Shown: positions 28,308-36,882 of the stretch, piece after piece
Layout: each line of letters begins with the position of its first letter
Numbering within the stretch: the first letter of the stretch is position 1
NCBI RefSeq assembly: GCF_002795805.1
Contig: NZ_CP018799.1
Location: 551,001 to 615,000, forward strand
DNA length: 64,000 bases
Reading direction: 5' to 3'
Origin: Mariprofundus aestuarium
GTDB taxonomy: Bacteria > Pseudomonadota > Zetaproteobacteria > Mariprofundales > Mariprofundaceae
The notes under the pieces: generated by a model
The model's database searches: none
What the model saw: only the letters and a program-made list of their open reading frames with translations
Told to the model about the DNA's origin: nothing
Made by a program: the position numbers and the translations under genes

Positions 28308-30680
28308 ATGAAGATTCCATTTTCCTGGTTGAAAGAGCATGTGGCGCTGACCAAGTCAGCTGCCGAGATTGCTGATGACCTGGTACGCCTTGGCCATGAG
28401 GTTGAAGGTGTTGAAGAGCCACGTGCTGCTGTTAAAGGCGTGCTGGTCGGCCATATTCTTTCCAAAGAAGCACATCCCGATGCTGATAAGCTGAGCCTGT
28501 TGAAAGTAGATGTGGCCGGTGATGCTCCGCTCGATATTGTCTGCGGTGCAGCGAACATGGATGCTGGTGACAAGGTGCCTGTGGCTACGATTGGTACAAC
28601 TTTGCCAAATGGACTGACAATTAAGAAGGGTGCGATTCGCGGCCAGACCAGCTTTGGCATGTGCTGTTCAGAAGTCGAGTTGGGTCTTGCTGATGAGTCT
28701 GCAGGGCTGCTGATTCTACCCAAGGATGCGCCAGTCGGGGCTCAAGTAGGTGAATATCTGGGGCTTGAAGAGGCGGTGTTCGATCTTTCAATTACCCCAA
28801 ACCGCGGTGACTGTATGAATGCGCGTGGTATCGCCCGTGATCTGGCTGCCGATTATGGTCTTAAGCTTGCCGATATCCCCGGGTTCACACCGCAACTGGA
28901 TGCTTCTGTTTCTGTACCATCTATCAGTGTTGAGAATGAAGTGGATTGCCCGCTCTATCTGGGTCGTCGCATCGAGGGGATCAAGCTCAAGGAGTCACCT
29001 GCATGGATGCAGGCGGGACTGATTATGGCTGGCATGCGTCCGATCAACGGCATTGTTGATGTGCTTAATTATGTGATGCTCTATTTTGGTCAGCCGATGC
29101 ATGCCTTTGATGCCGATAAGCTGAGCGGACAGATTTCTGTTCGCTCCGCAGACAAAGGTGAAGCCTTTGCGGCGCTCGATGGGCGTTCACTTAAACTTCA
29201 TGACGGTGATCTGGTGGTAGCTGATGCGACAGGAGTTGTAGCACTGGCCGGTGTTATGGGTTCCGAACCAACGGGTGTGACTGAATCAACGATCAATATC
29301 ATGCTGGAATCGGCTTTTTTCCGCCCTGCTCGGGTCAGTGAAACGCGGCGGTCCAATGCCATGGTTTCCGAGGCTTCGATGCGCTTTGAGCGCGGCGTTG
29401 ATCCGCAGATGGTGGTCTCAGCGATGCAGCAGGCAACCAGAATCATTGTCGAACTCTTCGGTGGCAAGGCCAGTGATCTCTCAGTTGCGGGTAGTGCCGA
29501 TAGTATTAATTCGGCTAAACAGGTGCACTGCAGTGTATCAAGGCTTGAATCGCGGCTGGGTGTGGATATCCCGGAATCTGTTGATGAAGTGCTGCGCCGC
29601 ATGGGTTTCAACATTGTGCGCAATAGCGACAGGCTGGAAGTGTTGGTGCCGCAGTTCAGGCATGATGTTTCAATCCCTGAAGATATGTCAGAGGAGTATG
29701 CCCGGGTCATCGGCTTTGATGCTATTCCGGAGATCCTTCCTGCACTGGCGACAACGGCGCCTGTTAAAAAAGACCGTTCGATACACGAGGCGGTAGCTGG
29801 TGGTTTCCTACAGGTGGTGACCTATGCCTTTATCTCAGCTGAAGAGCAGCGCCTGTTTGTGGCTGATGATGGTGCAGATATCGAGCTGGAGAACCCGATT
29901 TCCGATGCTATGAGTGTCATGCGACGTAGTGGCTGGCCGGGGCTTTTGAATACGGCCAAATACAACCTGAATCGTCAGCAATCGGGTGTGGCACTGGCTG
30001 AGCAGGGACGTATCTACATGCGTACGCCCAAAGGCAACAGTGAATACAATGTGCTGACTTGGTTGATGACTGGCGAGGTGGAGTCTGATCAGTGGTTCGG
30101 CAGTGCGCGCATTGCCAACTTCTTTGACCTTAAGGGGGCGGTGGAATCGTGGCTTGCAGGCCGTGGGCTCACCGGTCGCTTTATCGCTGACGACTCCATT
30201 CAGGGCTTGCAGGCAGGGCAGAGTGCTAAGATTCTGATTGGTCGCAACGAAGCTGGCCGTATAGGCAAGGTGGATGGCGATATCGCTGGCCAATTCGATA
30301 TTGATGCGCCGGTCTTTGTGGCCGAGATCAACCTCGATCTTCTGCATGACGGTAAACAGGCCAAGTTTATGCCGCTGCCCGAGTTTCCCGGCGTGGAGCG
30401 TGACCTTGTGTTCCTGATGGATCGCAAAGCATTTGTCCGCAACAGTGGTTCAGATGCCATCCTGCAGCAGGTTCGAAAATCAGGTGGAAAGCTACTCATC
30501 GATACTCGCATCTTCGACCTTTACGAAGGCAAGGGCGTTCCAGAGGGGATGATTAGTGTTGGTGTCCGTTTTGCACTGCAGGATCCGACACGTACGCTGA
30601 CTCAGCAGGATTCTGATGCTGCATCCAAGGCAATTATTGAAGGTATGGAGCAGAAGTTCGGCGCTACATTGAGAGGCTAA
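28308..30680 (+). CDS. pheT: Phenylalanyl-tRNA synthetase beta subunit
   Basis: A 790-aa subunit with an N-terminal tRNA-binding (EMAP-like) domain around residues 40-150, B3/B4 editing domain near 200-400, B5 domain, and C-terminal ferredoxin-like anticodon domain ending LTQQDSDAASKAIIEGM. I chose ATG 28308 (MKIPFSWLKEHV), one base after the pheS stop, instead of ATG 28269 within pheS. It functions only with PheS. Confidence 0.97.
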   Translation: MKIPFSWLKEHVALTKSAAEIADDLVRLGHEVEGVEEPRAAVKGVLVGHILSKEAHPDADKLSLLKVDVAGDAPLDIVCGAANMDAGDKVPVATIGTTLPNGLTIKKGAIRGQTSFGMCCSEVELGLADESAGLLILPKDAPVGAQVGEYLGLEEAVFDLSITPNRGDCMNARGIARDLAADYGLKLADIPGFTPQLDASVSVPSISVENEVDCPLYLGRRIEGIKLKESPAWMQAGLIMAGMRPINGIVDVLNYVMLYFGQPMHAFDADKLSGQISVRSADKGEAFAALDGRSLKLHDGDLVVADATGVVALAGVMGSEPTGVTESTINIMLESAFFRPARVSETRRSNAMVSEASMRFERGVDPQMVVSAMQQATRIIVELFGGKASDLSVAGSADSINSAKQVHCSVSRLESRLGVDIPESVDEVLRRMGFNIVRNSDRLEVLVPQFRHDVSIPEDMSEEYARVIGFDAIPEILPALATTAPVKKDRSIHEAVAGGFLQVVTYAFISAEEQRLFVADDGADIELENPISDAMSVMRRSGWPGLLNTAKYNLNRQQSGVALAEQGRIYMRTPKGNSEYNVLTWLMTGEVESDQWFGSARIANFFDLKGAVESWLAGRGLTGRFIADDSIQGLQAGQSAKILIGRNEAGRIGKVDGDIAGQFDIDAPVFVAEINLDLLHDGKQAKFMPLPEFPGVERDLVFLMDRKAFVRNSGSDAILQQVRKSGGKLLIDTRIFDLYEGKGVPEGMISVGVRFALQDPTRTLTQQDSDAASKAIIEGMEQKFGATLRG

Positions 30681-30681
30681 A

Positions 30682-31239
30682 GTGCTGGCTGGGGTTGATG
30701 AAGTAGGGCGCGGGCCGCTTGCAGGGCCAGTGGTTACTGCGGCGGTAATTCTTTCGCCGGATGATCCATATCTGGGACAGTATCGCGACTCCAAGAGGGT
30801 GGCCGAAAAGAAGCGATTGAAGCTTTATCACCATATTCGCAAACATGCAGTGGCCTATTCAGTGACACTGGCTTCGATCGAGGAGATCGATGAACTTAAT
30901 ATCCTGCATGCAACGATGCTCTCAATGCGCCGTTCGGTTGACGCTCTCTCCGTTGTCCCCTCAAGGGTGCTGGTTGACGGTAACCGCGTACCAGATTTGG
31001 CTGTGCCTGCAGAGGCCATTGTCGGTGGTGATGATCTGGTTCAGGAGATTGCAGCGGCCTCGATTATCGCCAAGGTGGTTCGGGATCGTTTGATGCAGCG
31101 GCTGGATAGCCGGTTCCCCGGCTACGACTTCTCGAGACACAAAGGGTATGGCACCAAGGTGCATATGGATGCACTCAGTTTGCTTGGCCCCTCTCCGGCA
31201 CATCGCAAATCCTTCGCCCCAATCGCCAAGCTTTTATAA
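30682..31239 (+). CDS. rnhB: Ribonuclease HII
   Basis: A 185-aa nuclease that removes ribonucleotides from DNA. The active-site opening is AGVDEVGRGPLAGPV, with the Asp-Glu pair. The second Asp lies in VLVDGNRVP, and a conserved stretch is EIAAASIIAKVVRD. It starts with GTG two bases after the pheT stop, so it is coupled to pheT. It is slightly shorter at the N terminus than most RnhB proteins. A weak hairpin (31225-31246) overlaps the stop. Confidence 0.93.
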   Translation: MLAGVDEVGRGPLAGPVVTAAVILSPDDPYLGQYRDSKRVAEKKRLKLYHHIRKHAVAYSVTLASIEEIDELNILHATMLSMRRSVDALSVVPSRVLVDGNRVPDLAVPAEAIVGGDDLVQEIAAASIIAKVVRDRLMQRLDSRFPGYDFSRHKGYGTKVHMDALSLLGPSPAHRKSFAPIAKLL

Positions 31240-31242
31240 TCT

Positions 31243-31262
31243 TGGCTATTTGCATTTCAGGG
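31243..31262 (+). repeat. Inverted repeat flanking the intact tnpB element, right copy
   Basis: A 20-base sequence matching 32814-32833 in inverted orientation at 18 of 20 positions, including the unbroken TGGCTATTTGCATT. It begins 4 bases after the rnhB stop. Confidence 0.7.
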
Positions 31263-31287
31263 TTGAATCGCAGTTTTGACTCTGCGT

Positions 31288-31449
31288 TTGAATCCCGCCC
31301 GAATGCGGGTCTACCTCAGCATCGAAGTGCTTTCTGAAGTACGGGTTTAACCGTAACACTTCGACCTGTTCGGCGGTGCCAGCCAAGACACCGTTGCGCC
31401 GTTGAATGAACTCGGTGGCGAGTCTTCCAATGACGGCTTTTCTGTGCGC
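31288..31449 (-). ncRNA. Candidate omega RNA (reRNA) of tnpB copy A
   Basis: In IS605-type elements the guide RNA is made from the tnpB 3' end through the right end, with the guide just beyond it. Here about 160 bases separate the tnpB stop from a hairpin CCCGCATTCGGGCGGG followed by ATTCAA. The predicted guide would start ACGCAGAGTC on the minus strand. This is inferred from position and structure only. A second hairpin plus ATTCAA lies 25 bases further on, so the scaffold end is ambiguous. Confidence 0.45.
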
Positions 31450-32790
31450 TTAAAGCCACCATTTCGGCCACGAACGTCGTGTGAGAATGTTGGAGGCCGC
31501 ATTTGTGTCGGCACAATCTGTATGGGCGCACCAGCGACACTTGAACGTGTCCCTTGTGCCCCGGTTCTTCAGATCAACGTAACCACACTGGCTACATGTC
31601 TGGCTTGAGTAAGCCGCGTTGACCTCTATGTGTTCGATCCCGAACTCCTGCTCCAGCGCGTTGAGCTTGCGCTCAACGGCTGCCCGGCCGCAGTTGCGGA
31701 TCAGTCGGTTCATACGCCGACTGAGATCGGGGTGCATGAAATTCAATCGCTCCACTACGATCATGGACGGGCGCTCTGTTTTCACCACAGCGTTCAAGGC
31801 TTCGTTGATCGACCGATCGATGGTCGTCCGCATCCGGTGGATCATATCACGATACCGCTTCGAACGAGACAGCCTGAACTTTCGCTTCTGGCATTGGGTC
31901 TGAATGTGTTGAATGCGCTTGTCGAGCTTGACCATGTAATCGATCAGATCGACGCCGTATCTGTTACCAGAATCTGAGACAAACACATTCCGAAGCCCGA
32001 AATCGAGTGCTACGGTTTTATCCAGTGCATCACAGGCTTTTGTGTACGCATCGACCGAATCGCCGTAATTAATCGCCTTGATAAAGTCGACTTCCAGCCT
32101 GTGCTTGTGTTGATTGAATCGGATACGGTAGAGCCCCTTGGTTTTGCCATCGTGCCGGTCTGCATACGAGTTTGTTTCAACCGGCATGGATACACCCTTT
32201 CCGCGATGGCTAACGCGTAACCATGTCTCGAACTCACGCGATGTGCCGGCCTGTTGAACCTTGCAGTTGCGCTGGTCTAGGCATATCACATTTTCCCGAA
32301 ATTCTGGAATGCATCTCCTGCGACAGTGGTGCCAGAACCGATCCTCGAGCCATGCGGCATGCTCTGCCGGCAACCCTTCAGAGCTGAGCCACTTGCGGCT
32401 CTTGTTAATGTAGTAGAGTTGCTTCAGCAGGTCGGCATCCGGTGGGTTATCACCAGCCCGGATGGCGTTGATCTCGATCCTGATGTCGTTGACCACGTTG
32501 CCAACCTTGGATACTGAAGCCGGGTAGACGCTGTTCGCATACGCTTGCTGGGTCACAGTGGTGGTTACCAGGTCTTTGAGATCAGGATGAACCGATGACA
32601 TCAGTGGCATCGGCCTGTCACCTTTATCCTGCGATGAGAAGAACCTCAACCACTGGGCATCAAGATCAGGAGCAAGCGCATTAGCTACTGCCGCATAATC
32701 ATGAAACAGACCACTGCGAAGCCACTCAGACTTCCCTTTATTCGCCGGCAGCATGTGCCGGTAGCTCCGCATTACGCCACCTTTAGACAT
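31450..32790 (-). CDS. TnpB-like RNA-guided nuclease (IS605 OrfB), intact, unusual N terminus
   Basis: At 446 aa the C-terminal half is clearly TnpB. RuvC residues are Asp263 in ALDFGLRN, Glu347 in IVVERLNF and Asp428 in DCADTNAASNIL. A zinc ribbon (CSQC ... CRWC) lies near 399-421. All three catalytic acids are present, so nuclease activity is plausible. The first 200 residues lack the usual YKFRLYP-type start and are not recognizable to me. ATG 32790 was chosen because it directly follows the left-end hairpin, as in the neighbouring copy; the frame is open to a TTG at 32826. By family knowledge TnpB cuts DNA next to a short target-adjacent motif. Confidence 0.85.
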   Translation of the reverse strand: MSKGGVMRSYRHMLPANKGKSEWLRSGLFHDYAAVANALAPDLDAQWLRFFSSQDKGDRPMPLMSSVHPDLKDLVTTTVTQQAYANSVYPASVSKVGNVVNDIRIEINAIRAGDNPPDADLLKQLYYINKSRKWLSSEGLPAEHAAWLEDRFWHHCRRRCIPEFRENVICLDQRNCKVQQAGTSREFETWLRVSHRGKGVSMPVETNSYADRHDGKTKGLYRIRFNQHKHRLEVDFIKAINYGDSVDAYTKACDALDKTVALDFGLRNVFVSDSGNRYGVDLIDYMVKLDKRIQHIQTQCQKRKFRLSRSKRYRDMIHRMRTTIDRSINEALNAVVKTERPSMIVVERLNFMHPDLSRRMNRLIRNCGRAAVERKLNALEQEFGIEHIEVNAAYSSQTCSQCGYVDLKNRGTRDTFKCRWCAHTDCADTNAASNILTRRSWPKWWL

Positions 32791-32808
32791 GGTGTACGAG
32801 CGCACACC
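32791..32808 (-). repeat. Left-end hairpin of tnpB copy A
   Basis: GGTGT and ACACC pair around an 8-base loop and touch the ATG. The same arrangement occurs in copy B at 32911-32928. This resembles the imperfect palindromes bound by Y1 TnpA. Confidence 0.6.
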
Positions 32809-32813
32809 TTTAA

Positions 32814-32833
32814 CCTTGGAATGCAAATAGCCA
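32814..32833 (+). repeat. Inverted repeat flanking tnpB copy A, left copy
   Basis: Partner of 31243-31262, 18 of 20 bases identical in inverted orientation. Confidence 0.7.
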
Positions 32834-32910
32834 TAATCTTTTACCTAAGAATCGCGTAACGCCCCTGGGTTCATCCATGGGGATATAAGCGATTGCATTG
32901 GCTTTATTTA

Positions 32911-32928
32911 GGTGTTCGCCCCTACACC
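32911..32928 (+). repeat. Left-end hairpin of tnpB copy B
   Basis: GGTGT and ACACC pair around TTCGCCCCT-type loop bases directly before the ATG, matching the copy A arrangement on the opposite strand. Confidence 0.6.
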
Positions 32929-34130
32929 ATGCGTATCCACAAGGGCTATAAATTCAGGCTAGAGCCAAGCTCCGAGCAGCAATCTGAGATGATTCGTTTC
33001 GCGGGACATAACCGTGCGGTCTGGAACCAATCCCTGCGTATAATCAAAAGTCGGCTGGAGCAAAGACTTCCGATCATGTGGTTCCATGAATTAAACTGGA
33101 GCATGGTCAACCTGTGGGAAAAATCGGACGAAATGCTGTGGTTGAATGAAGCGCCGAGCCAGTCTTTGATTCAAACGCTGAAGCATCTGGATCGCGCTAT
33201 GCGTGATTGTTTCGACAAGAATCAACCCAACAAACGTATGCCTCGTTTCAAAAAAGAAAGGCGAGCATGATTCATTCATCTTTCCGCAAGGATTTGATGT
33301 GGCCGGCAACCGAATCAAGCTTCCAAAACTTGGCTGGATGAAGTTTCGCATGTCTCGGGAACTGGTTGGTACCATGAAATCAGCAACGGTTTCTCGGAAT
33401 GGAAAACACTGGTACGTCTCGATCCTTTGCGAGCAGGAAATAGTTGCTCCGGTCCACGCATCTTCAACTGCAGTCGGCATCGATCGCGGTGTTCATATCA
33501 TGGCTGCCTGCTCGGACGGCAAGGATTATGTGGGTGAAAAGCCTTACCGGAGGCATGAAAAGCGATTGGCCAGAGCGCAACGTCTGCTTGCCCGCAAAAT
33601 AAAGCTTTCAAATAACTGGCACAAACAGAAGGAGAAGGTTCAAGCCATCCACTCAAAGATCGCTAACATTCGTAAAGATGCGCTGCACAAAGCCACCACT
33701 GAAATCAGCAACAACCACGCTATGATTATCATGGAAAAGCTTGGCACATCCCGAATGTCGAAATCTGCGAAAGGAACGATTGAGAAAACGGCGTAAACGT
33801 CAAAGCAAAGTCAGGATTGAACAAGTCCATCCTGGATTCTGGCTGGTCGATGTTTGCGGCGATGCTGGAGTACAAACAGCTCTGGAAAGGCGGTTTTGTT
33901 GAGTATGTGTCAGCCGCCTACACCAGCTAGCGTTGTAGTCAGTGCAACCATGCGGCCAAAGAAAACCGTGTTTCTCAAAGCAAGTTCTGCTGCCAGTCCT
34001 GCGGCCATACGGCCAACGCAGACCGAACGCAGCATATAATATTTTAGCGGCAGGATATGCCGCCTTCGTCTGTGGAGAGGCCGGGTTGCCGACTCCAATG
34101 AAGCAGAAACCTGTGGTTGCAGCGATGTAG
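32929..34130 (+). pseudogene. tnpB (IS605 OrfB) remnant, frameshifted
   Basis: The start MRIHKGYKFRLEPSSEQQ is the classic TnpB N terminus. The reading frame then breaks at least four times: an extra A in the run at 33250-33255; a shift near 33790; TAG at 33928-33930 where AYTSQRCSQC would be expected; and a shift near 34022 just after ANAD. Each piece still reads as TnpB: AVGIDRGVH with the first RuvC Asp, IIMEKLG with the Glu, a zinc ribbon (CSQC, CQSC) and NAAYNILAAGYAA at the end. It is a dead gene that was intact fairly recently. Confidence 0.9.
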
Positions 34131-34157
34131 CCTCGCCTTTTGGCTTTTGCCTGAAAG

Positions 34158-34192
34158 GAATCCTCTGAATTTATTCATGGGGAGGATATCAA
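34158..34192 (+). repeat. Right-end hairpin of tnpB copy B
   Basis: ATCCTC (34160-34165) pairs with GAGGAT (34182-34187), with an inner TGAAT/ATTCA stem, followed by ATCAA. This is the familiar right-end form of IS605/IS1341 elements and would be the 3' scaffold end of its guide RNA. Confidence 0.7.
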
Positions 34193-35532
34193 AGAATATA
34201 GCGGGAGAGGTCTTCGTCAGCGCTGATTTCACCTACCTCTTTGAGTACATAGGCTGCATCGATTTCGATCGTGTCACCACTTCTATCCGATGCCTCGAAA
34301 CTGATATTCTCAAGCACCCGTTCCAGTAGGGTATGCAGGCGACGGGCTCCGATATTTTCAGTTTTATCATTCACCTGTACAGCAATACGGGCAATTTCGG
34401 AGATGCCATCGTCAGCGAAGCGGATGCTGACATTTTCGGAGTGAAGAAGAGCGGCGTACTGGCGGGTTAGCGACGCTTCTGGCTCGACCAGAATGCGGCG
34501 GAATTCCTCCTCACCCAGCGCACTGAGGTTCACACGGATAGGGAAGCGTCCCTGCAGCTCAGGGATCAGGTCGGATGGTTTGGCCAGATGAAAGGCACCT
34601 GATGCGATGAAGAGGATATGATCGGTACTAATATGGCCGTAGCGGGTATTGACCGTGGTTCCCTCAACTAGTGGCAACAGGTCGCGCTGCACCCCTTCGC
34701 GGGAGACTTCACCACCTGATGCAGTACCGCTGCGCTGGGTGATCTTGTCCATCTCGTCGAGAAACACGATGCCGTCATTTTCGGCACGGGTGATCGCCTC
34801 CTCCTTGATGGTCTCCATATCAAGCAGACGGTCAGCTTCCTGCTGTTGAATTACCTTCAGTGCATCGGCCACATTCATGCGTTTGCTTTTTTTCTGGCCG
34901 CCCATCATGCCGCCGAGCATCTCTTTGAGGTCCATGGCCTCGGTGCCCTGTCCTGAGAAGAGCTGCATCATCGGCGCTTCCTGTTGCGACTCCACATCGA
35001 TCTCAACTTGTCGTTTGTCCAATTCGCCAAGACGCAGCTTGTGGCGCATCTTTTCACGGGATTCACTGCTTGCGTTGTTTGGTTCGCTGCTGTGCGGGCC
35101 TTGAGGTGCGACGGGGTGTGGAATCAGGATATCAAGCAGGCGATCTTCGGCCATTTTTTCAGCCTTGGTCTGTACCCGCACCAGGTGTTCTTCGCGTACT
35201 ATCTTGATAGAGGTATCAACCAGATCGCGAATGATGGTTTCGACATCCCGGCCGACATAACCCACCTCAGTGAACTTGGTTGCCTCAACCTTGATGAAAG
35301 GGGCGTTGGCGAGCCGTGCCAGCCGACGGGCAATTTCGGTTTTTCCAACGCCTGTGGGACCAATCATGAGGATGTTCTTCGGCGTAATCTCCTCGCGCAT
35401 AGGGGAGGGGACCTGCTGGCGGCGCCAGCGGTTACGCAGTGCAATGGCAACTGCACGTTTGGCATCGTCCTGGCCGACAATATAGCGGTCGAGCTCGGAA
35501 ATAATTTCACGTGGGGTCATGGCATGGCTCAT
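34189..35532 (-). CDS. hslU: ATP-dependent protease ATPase subunit HslU
   Basis: A 447-aa AAA+ unfoldase that feeds proteins to HslV. Walker A is [15 protein letters not shown], with [20 protein letters not shown] before it and the HslU-specific I-domain in residues 110-240. Walker B is [11 protein letters not shown]. It ends LSRYIL, the normal conserved C terminus that inserts into HslV. The stop codon TGA lies within the right end of the adjacent tnpB element. hslV ends 2 bases upstream of its ATG. Confidence 0.97.
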   Translation of the reverse strand: MSHAMTPREIISELDRYIVGQDDAKRAVAIALRNRWRRQQVPSPMREEITPKNILMIGPTGVGKTEIARRLARLANAPFIKVEATKFTEVGYVGRDVETIIRDLVDTSIKIVREEHLVRVQTKAEKMAEDRLLDILIPHPVAPQGPHSSEPNNASSESREKMRHKLRLGELDKRQVEIDVESQQEAPMMQLFSGQGTEAMDLKEMLGGMMGGQKKSKRMNVADALKVIQQQEADRLLDMETIKEEAITRAENDGIVFLDEMDKITQRSGTASGGEVSREGVQRDLLPLVEGTTVNTRYGHISTDHILFIASGAFHLAKPSDLIPELQGRFPIRVNLSALGEEEFRRILVEPEASLTRQYAALLHSENVSIRFADDGISEIARIAVQVNDKTENIGARRLHTLLERVLENISFEASDRSGDTIEIDAAYVLKEVGEISADEDLSRYIL

Positions 35533-35534
35533 GA

Positions 35535-36086
35535 TTAGACTTCCTTGTCGATAGATTCGATAGTGATATTGGTGTTCGTATAGATACAGATACTGGCGGC
35601 AATCAGCATTGTCTCACGCATGGCATCCTTTGCAGAAAGATTGCTGTGATTGACCAGCGCAGTTGCAGCAGCCTTGGCATATGCACCGCCTGAGCCGATA
35701 GCTGCGACACCGTCATCCGGCTCCAGCACATCGCCATTACCGGAGATCAGCAGGGTATTATCCCGATCTGCCACAATCATCATCGCTTCAAGCTGACGCA
35801 GGTATTTATCAGTGCGCCACTCTTTGGCCAGTGATACCGCAGCACGCATCAGTGAGCCGGCATGTTCATCCAGCTTGGCTTCGAAACGTTCAAATAGGTT
35901 CATGGCATCGGCGGTGGAGCCGGCAAAGCCGGTCAGGATAGCGCCGTCGCGAATGGTTCGAACCTTGCGTCCCCCATGTTTTACAACGGTATCGCCCAGG
36001 GTTACCTGGCCATCGCCACCAATGGCTACTTCACCATTTTTTCGGATACAGCAGATCGTAGTTCCACGCATTTTTATGCTGCTCAT
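35535..36086 (-). CDS. hslV: ATP-dependent protease peptidase subunit HslV
   Basis: A 183-aa threonine protease forming the HslUV core. [19 protein letters not shown] holds the N-terminal catalytic Thr. It is preceded by a short MSSIKMRG segment that must be removed, a little longer than in E. coli. ATG 36086 has GAGG 7 bases upstream; ATG 36071, three residues before the Thr, is an alternative. It is the first gene of hslVU, divergent from the tRNA operon. Confidence 0.96.
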   Translation of the reverse strand: MSSIKMRGTTICCIRKNGEVAIGGDGQVTLGDTVVKHGGRKVRTIRDGAILTGFAGSTADAMNLFERFEAKLDEHAGSLMRAAVSLAKEWRTDKYLRQLEAMMIVADRDNTLLISGNGDVLEPDDGVAAIGSGGAYAKAAATALVNHSNLSAKDAMRETMLIAASICIYTNTNITIESIDKEV

Positions 36087-36173
36087 GGCACACCTCACTT
36101 GGTACTGAAATACAATAGCTACTCTAGCTGGGATCAGAAGTGTAGTCAGCTGCGATTAGGTGCAATTCAGGTA

Positions 36174-36202
36174 TTGACGAATGCTTTCGAGATACCTATT
36201 GT
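36174..36202 (+). promoter_or_regulatory. Promoter of the tRNA operon
   Basis: TTGACG, 17 bases, TATTGT, then a GC-rich discriminator (CCGCCGCC). This is the pattern of growth-rate- and ppGpp-controlled stable-RNA promoters. The start would be near 36209. Confidence 0.7.
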
Positions 36203-36230
36203 CCGCCGCCTTCGAGCAAGAGGATTTATT

Positions 36231-36307
36231 CGGGATATAGCGCAGCCTGGTAGCGCATCTGCTTTGGGAGCAGAGGGTCGAGTGTTCGAATCACTCTATC
36301 CCGACCA
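36231..36307 (+). tRNA. tRNA-Pro (TGG)
   Basis: 77 bases with acceptor CGGGATA/TATCCCG and encoded CCA. The loop TTTGGGA gives anticodon TGG. First of four tRNAs in one unit. Confidence 0.95.
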
Positions 36308-36349
36308 TCCTCTTACGAAGATTTTTCAAGCGAATGACGCGACTGGCGA

Positions 36350-36426
36350 GCGCCTGTAGCTCAACAGGATAGAGCAACAGCCTTCTAAGCTGTAGGTTGC
36401 AGGTTCGAGCCCTGCCAGGCGCGCCA
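36350..36426 (+). tRNA. tRNA-Arg (TCT)
   Basis: 77 bases, acceptor GCGCCTG/CAGGCGC, encoded CCA, anticodon TCT in loop CTTCTAA. Confidence 0.95.
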
Positions 36427-36440
36427 CCTACAAAATGCAT

Positions 36441-36516
36441 GGTGGACGTAGCTCAATGGTAGAGCCCCGGCTTGTGATGCCGGTGGTTGGGGGTTCGAGT
36501 CCCCTCGTCCACCCCA
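36441..36516 (+). tRNA. tRNA-His (GTG)
   Basis: Acceptor GTGGACG/CGTCCAC with the extra G at -1 facing C73, the His identity element. Anticodon GTG, encoded CCA. Confidence 0.95.
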
Positions 36517-36535
36517 TTTTGCTTGAATTAGGTAT

Positions 36536-36611
<76 letters not shown>

Positions 36612-36643
36612 TATCAACCTTTGAAATATAAGGGGAAAAACAC

Positions 36644-36672
36644 AAAGGAGTCCTTCGGGGCTCCTTTTTTTT
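36644..36672 (+). terminator. Terminator of the tRNA operon
   Basis: AAAGGAGTCC pairs with GGGCTCCTTT (a T-G wobble inside) around TTCG, then a T run. Confidence 0.9.
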
Positions 36673-36708
36673 GCAGTAATCGATCTTCTTTCGTCCATCA
36701 GAATGGAT

Positions 36709-36876
36709 TCAAACTACATATAGAGCATAAATAGTCAGAAGCAACAGCGCTACGGCCATCGCGTAGGGTAAAATGCGCATGATTGTTGGTAAAAATAGAA
36801 GGGCAATCATCGCCAGGACGAAGGATCCAACAATATCAAACACAAGCGGGTCGGAAATGAGCTGCTCTAAAGACAT
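36709..36876 (-). CDS. Small two-helix membrane protein, probably leaderless
   Basis: A 55-aa hydrophobic protein, MSLEQLISDPLVFDIVG at the start, with two predicted membrane segments (about residues 15-31 and 34-54). I do not recognize the family. There is no Shine-Dalgarno. The predicted transcription start falls at or within a base or two of the ATG (promoter 36883-36912), which suits leaderless translation. The frame remains open to a TTG at 36912, inside the promoter. Confidence 0.5.
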   Translation of the reverse strand: MSLEQLISDPLVFDIVGSFVLAMIALLFLPTIMRILPYAMAVALLLLTIYALYVV

Positions 36877-36882
36877 ATAGAT

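Larger units (their letters stand above)
31243..32835 (-). mobile_element. IS200/IS605-type tnpB-only element (copy A)
   Basis: A roughly 1.6-kb element with an intact tnpB and no tnpA. A left-end hairpin (32791-32808) directly abuts the ATG, and right-end hairpins lie at 31268-31305. Inverted repeats bound it, which is unusual for this family. The exact ends are uncertain: the single-strand transposon end may be the ATTCAA at 31288-31292, with the repeats lying outside. It probably needs a Y1 transposase supplied in trans. Confidence 0.65.
32841..34192 (+). mobile_element. Decayed IS200/IS605-type tnpB element (copy B)
   Basis: It includes a possible TTAC cleavage/target motif (32841-32844), a bulged hairpin around 32861-32881, the left-end hairpin, the broken tnpB and a canonical right end with GGAGGATATCAA. 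The left boundary is an estimate. The right boundary falls inside the hslU stop codon. Confidence 0.65.

Noticed and set aside
33244-33275. Programmed frameshift at the AAAAAAG run in tnpB copy B
   Set aside because: The required shift is +1 and the gene carries three other lesions, so decay is the simpler reading.
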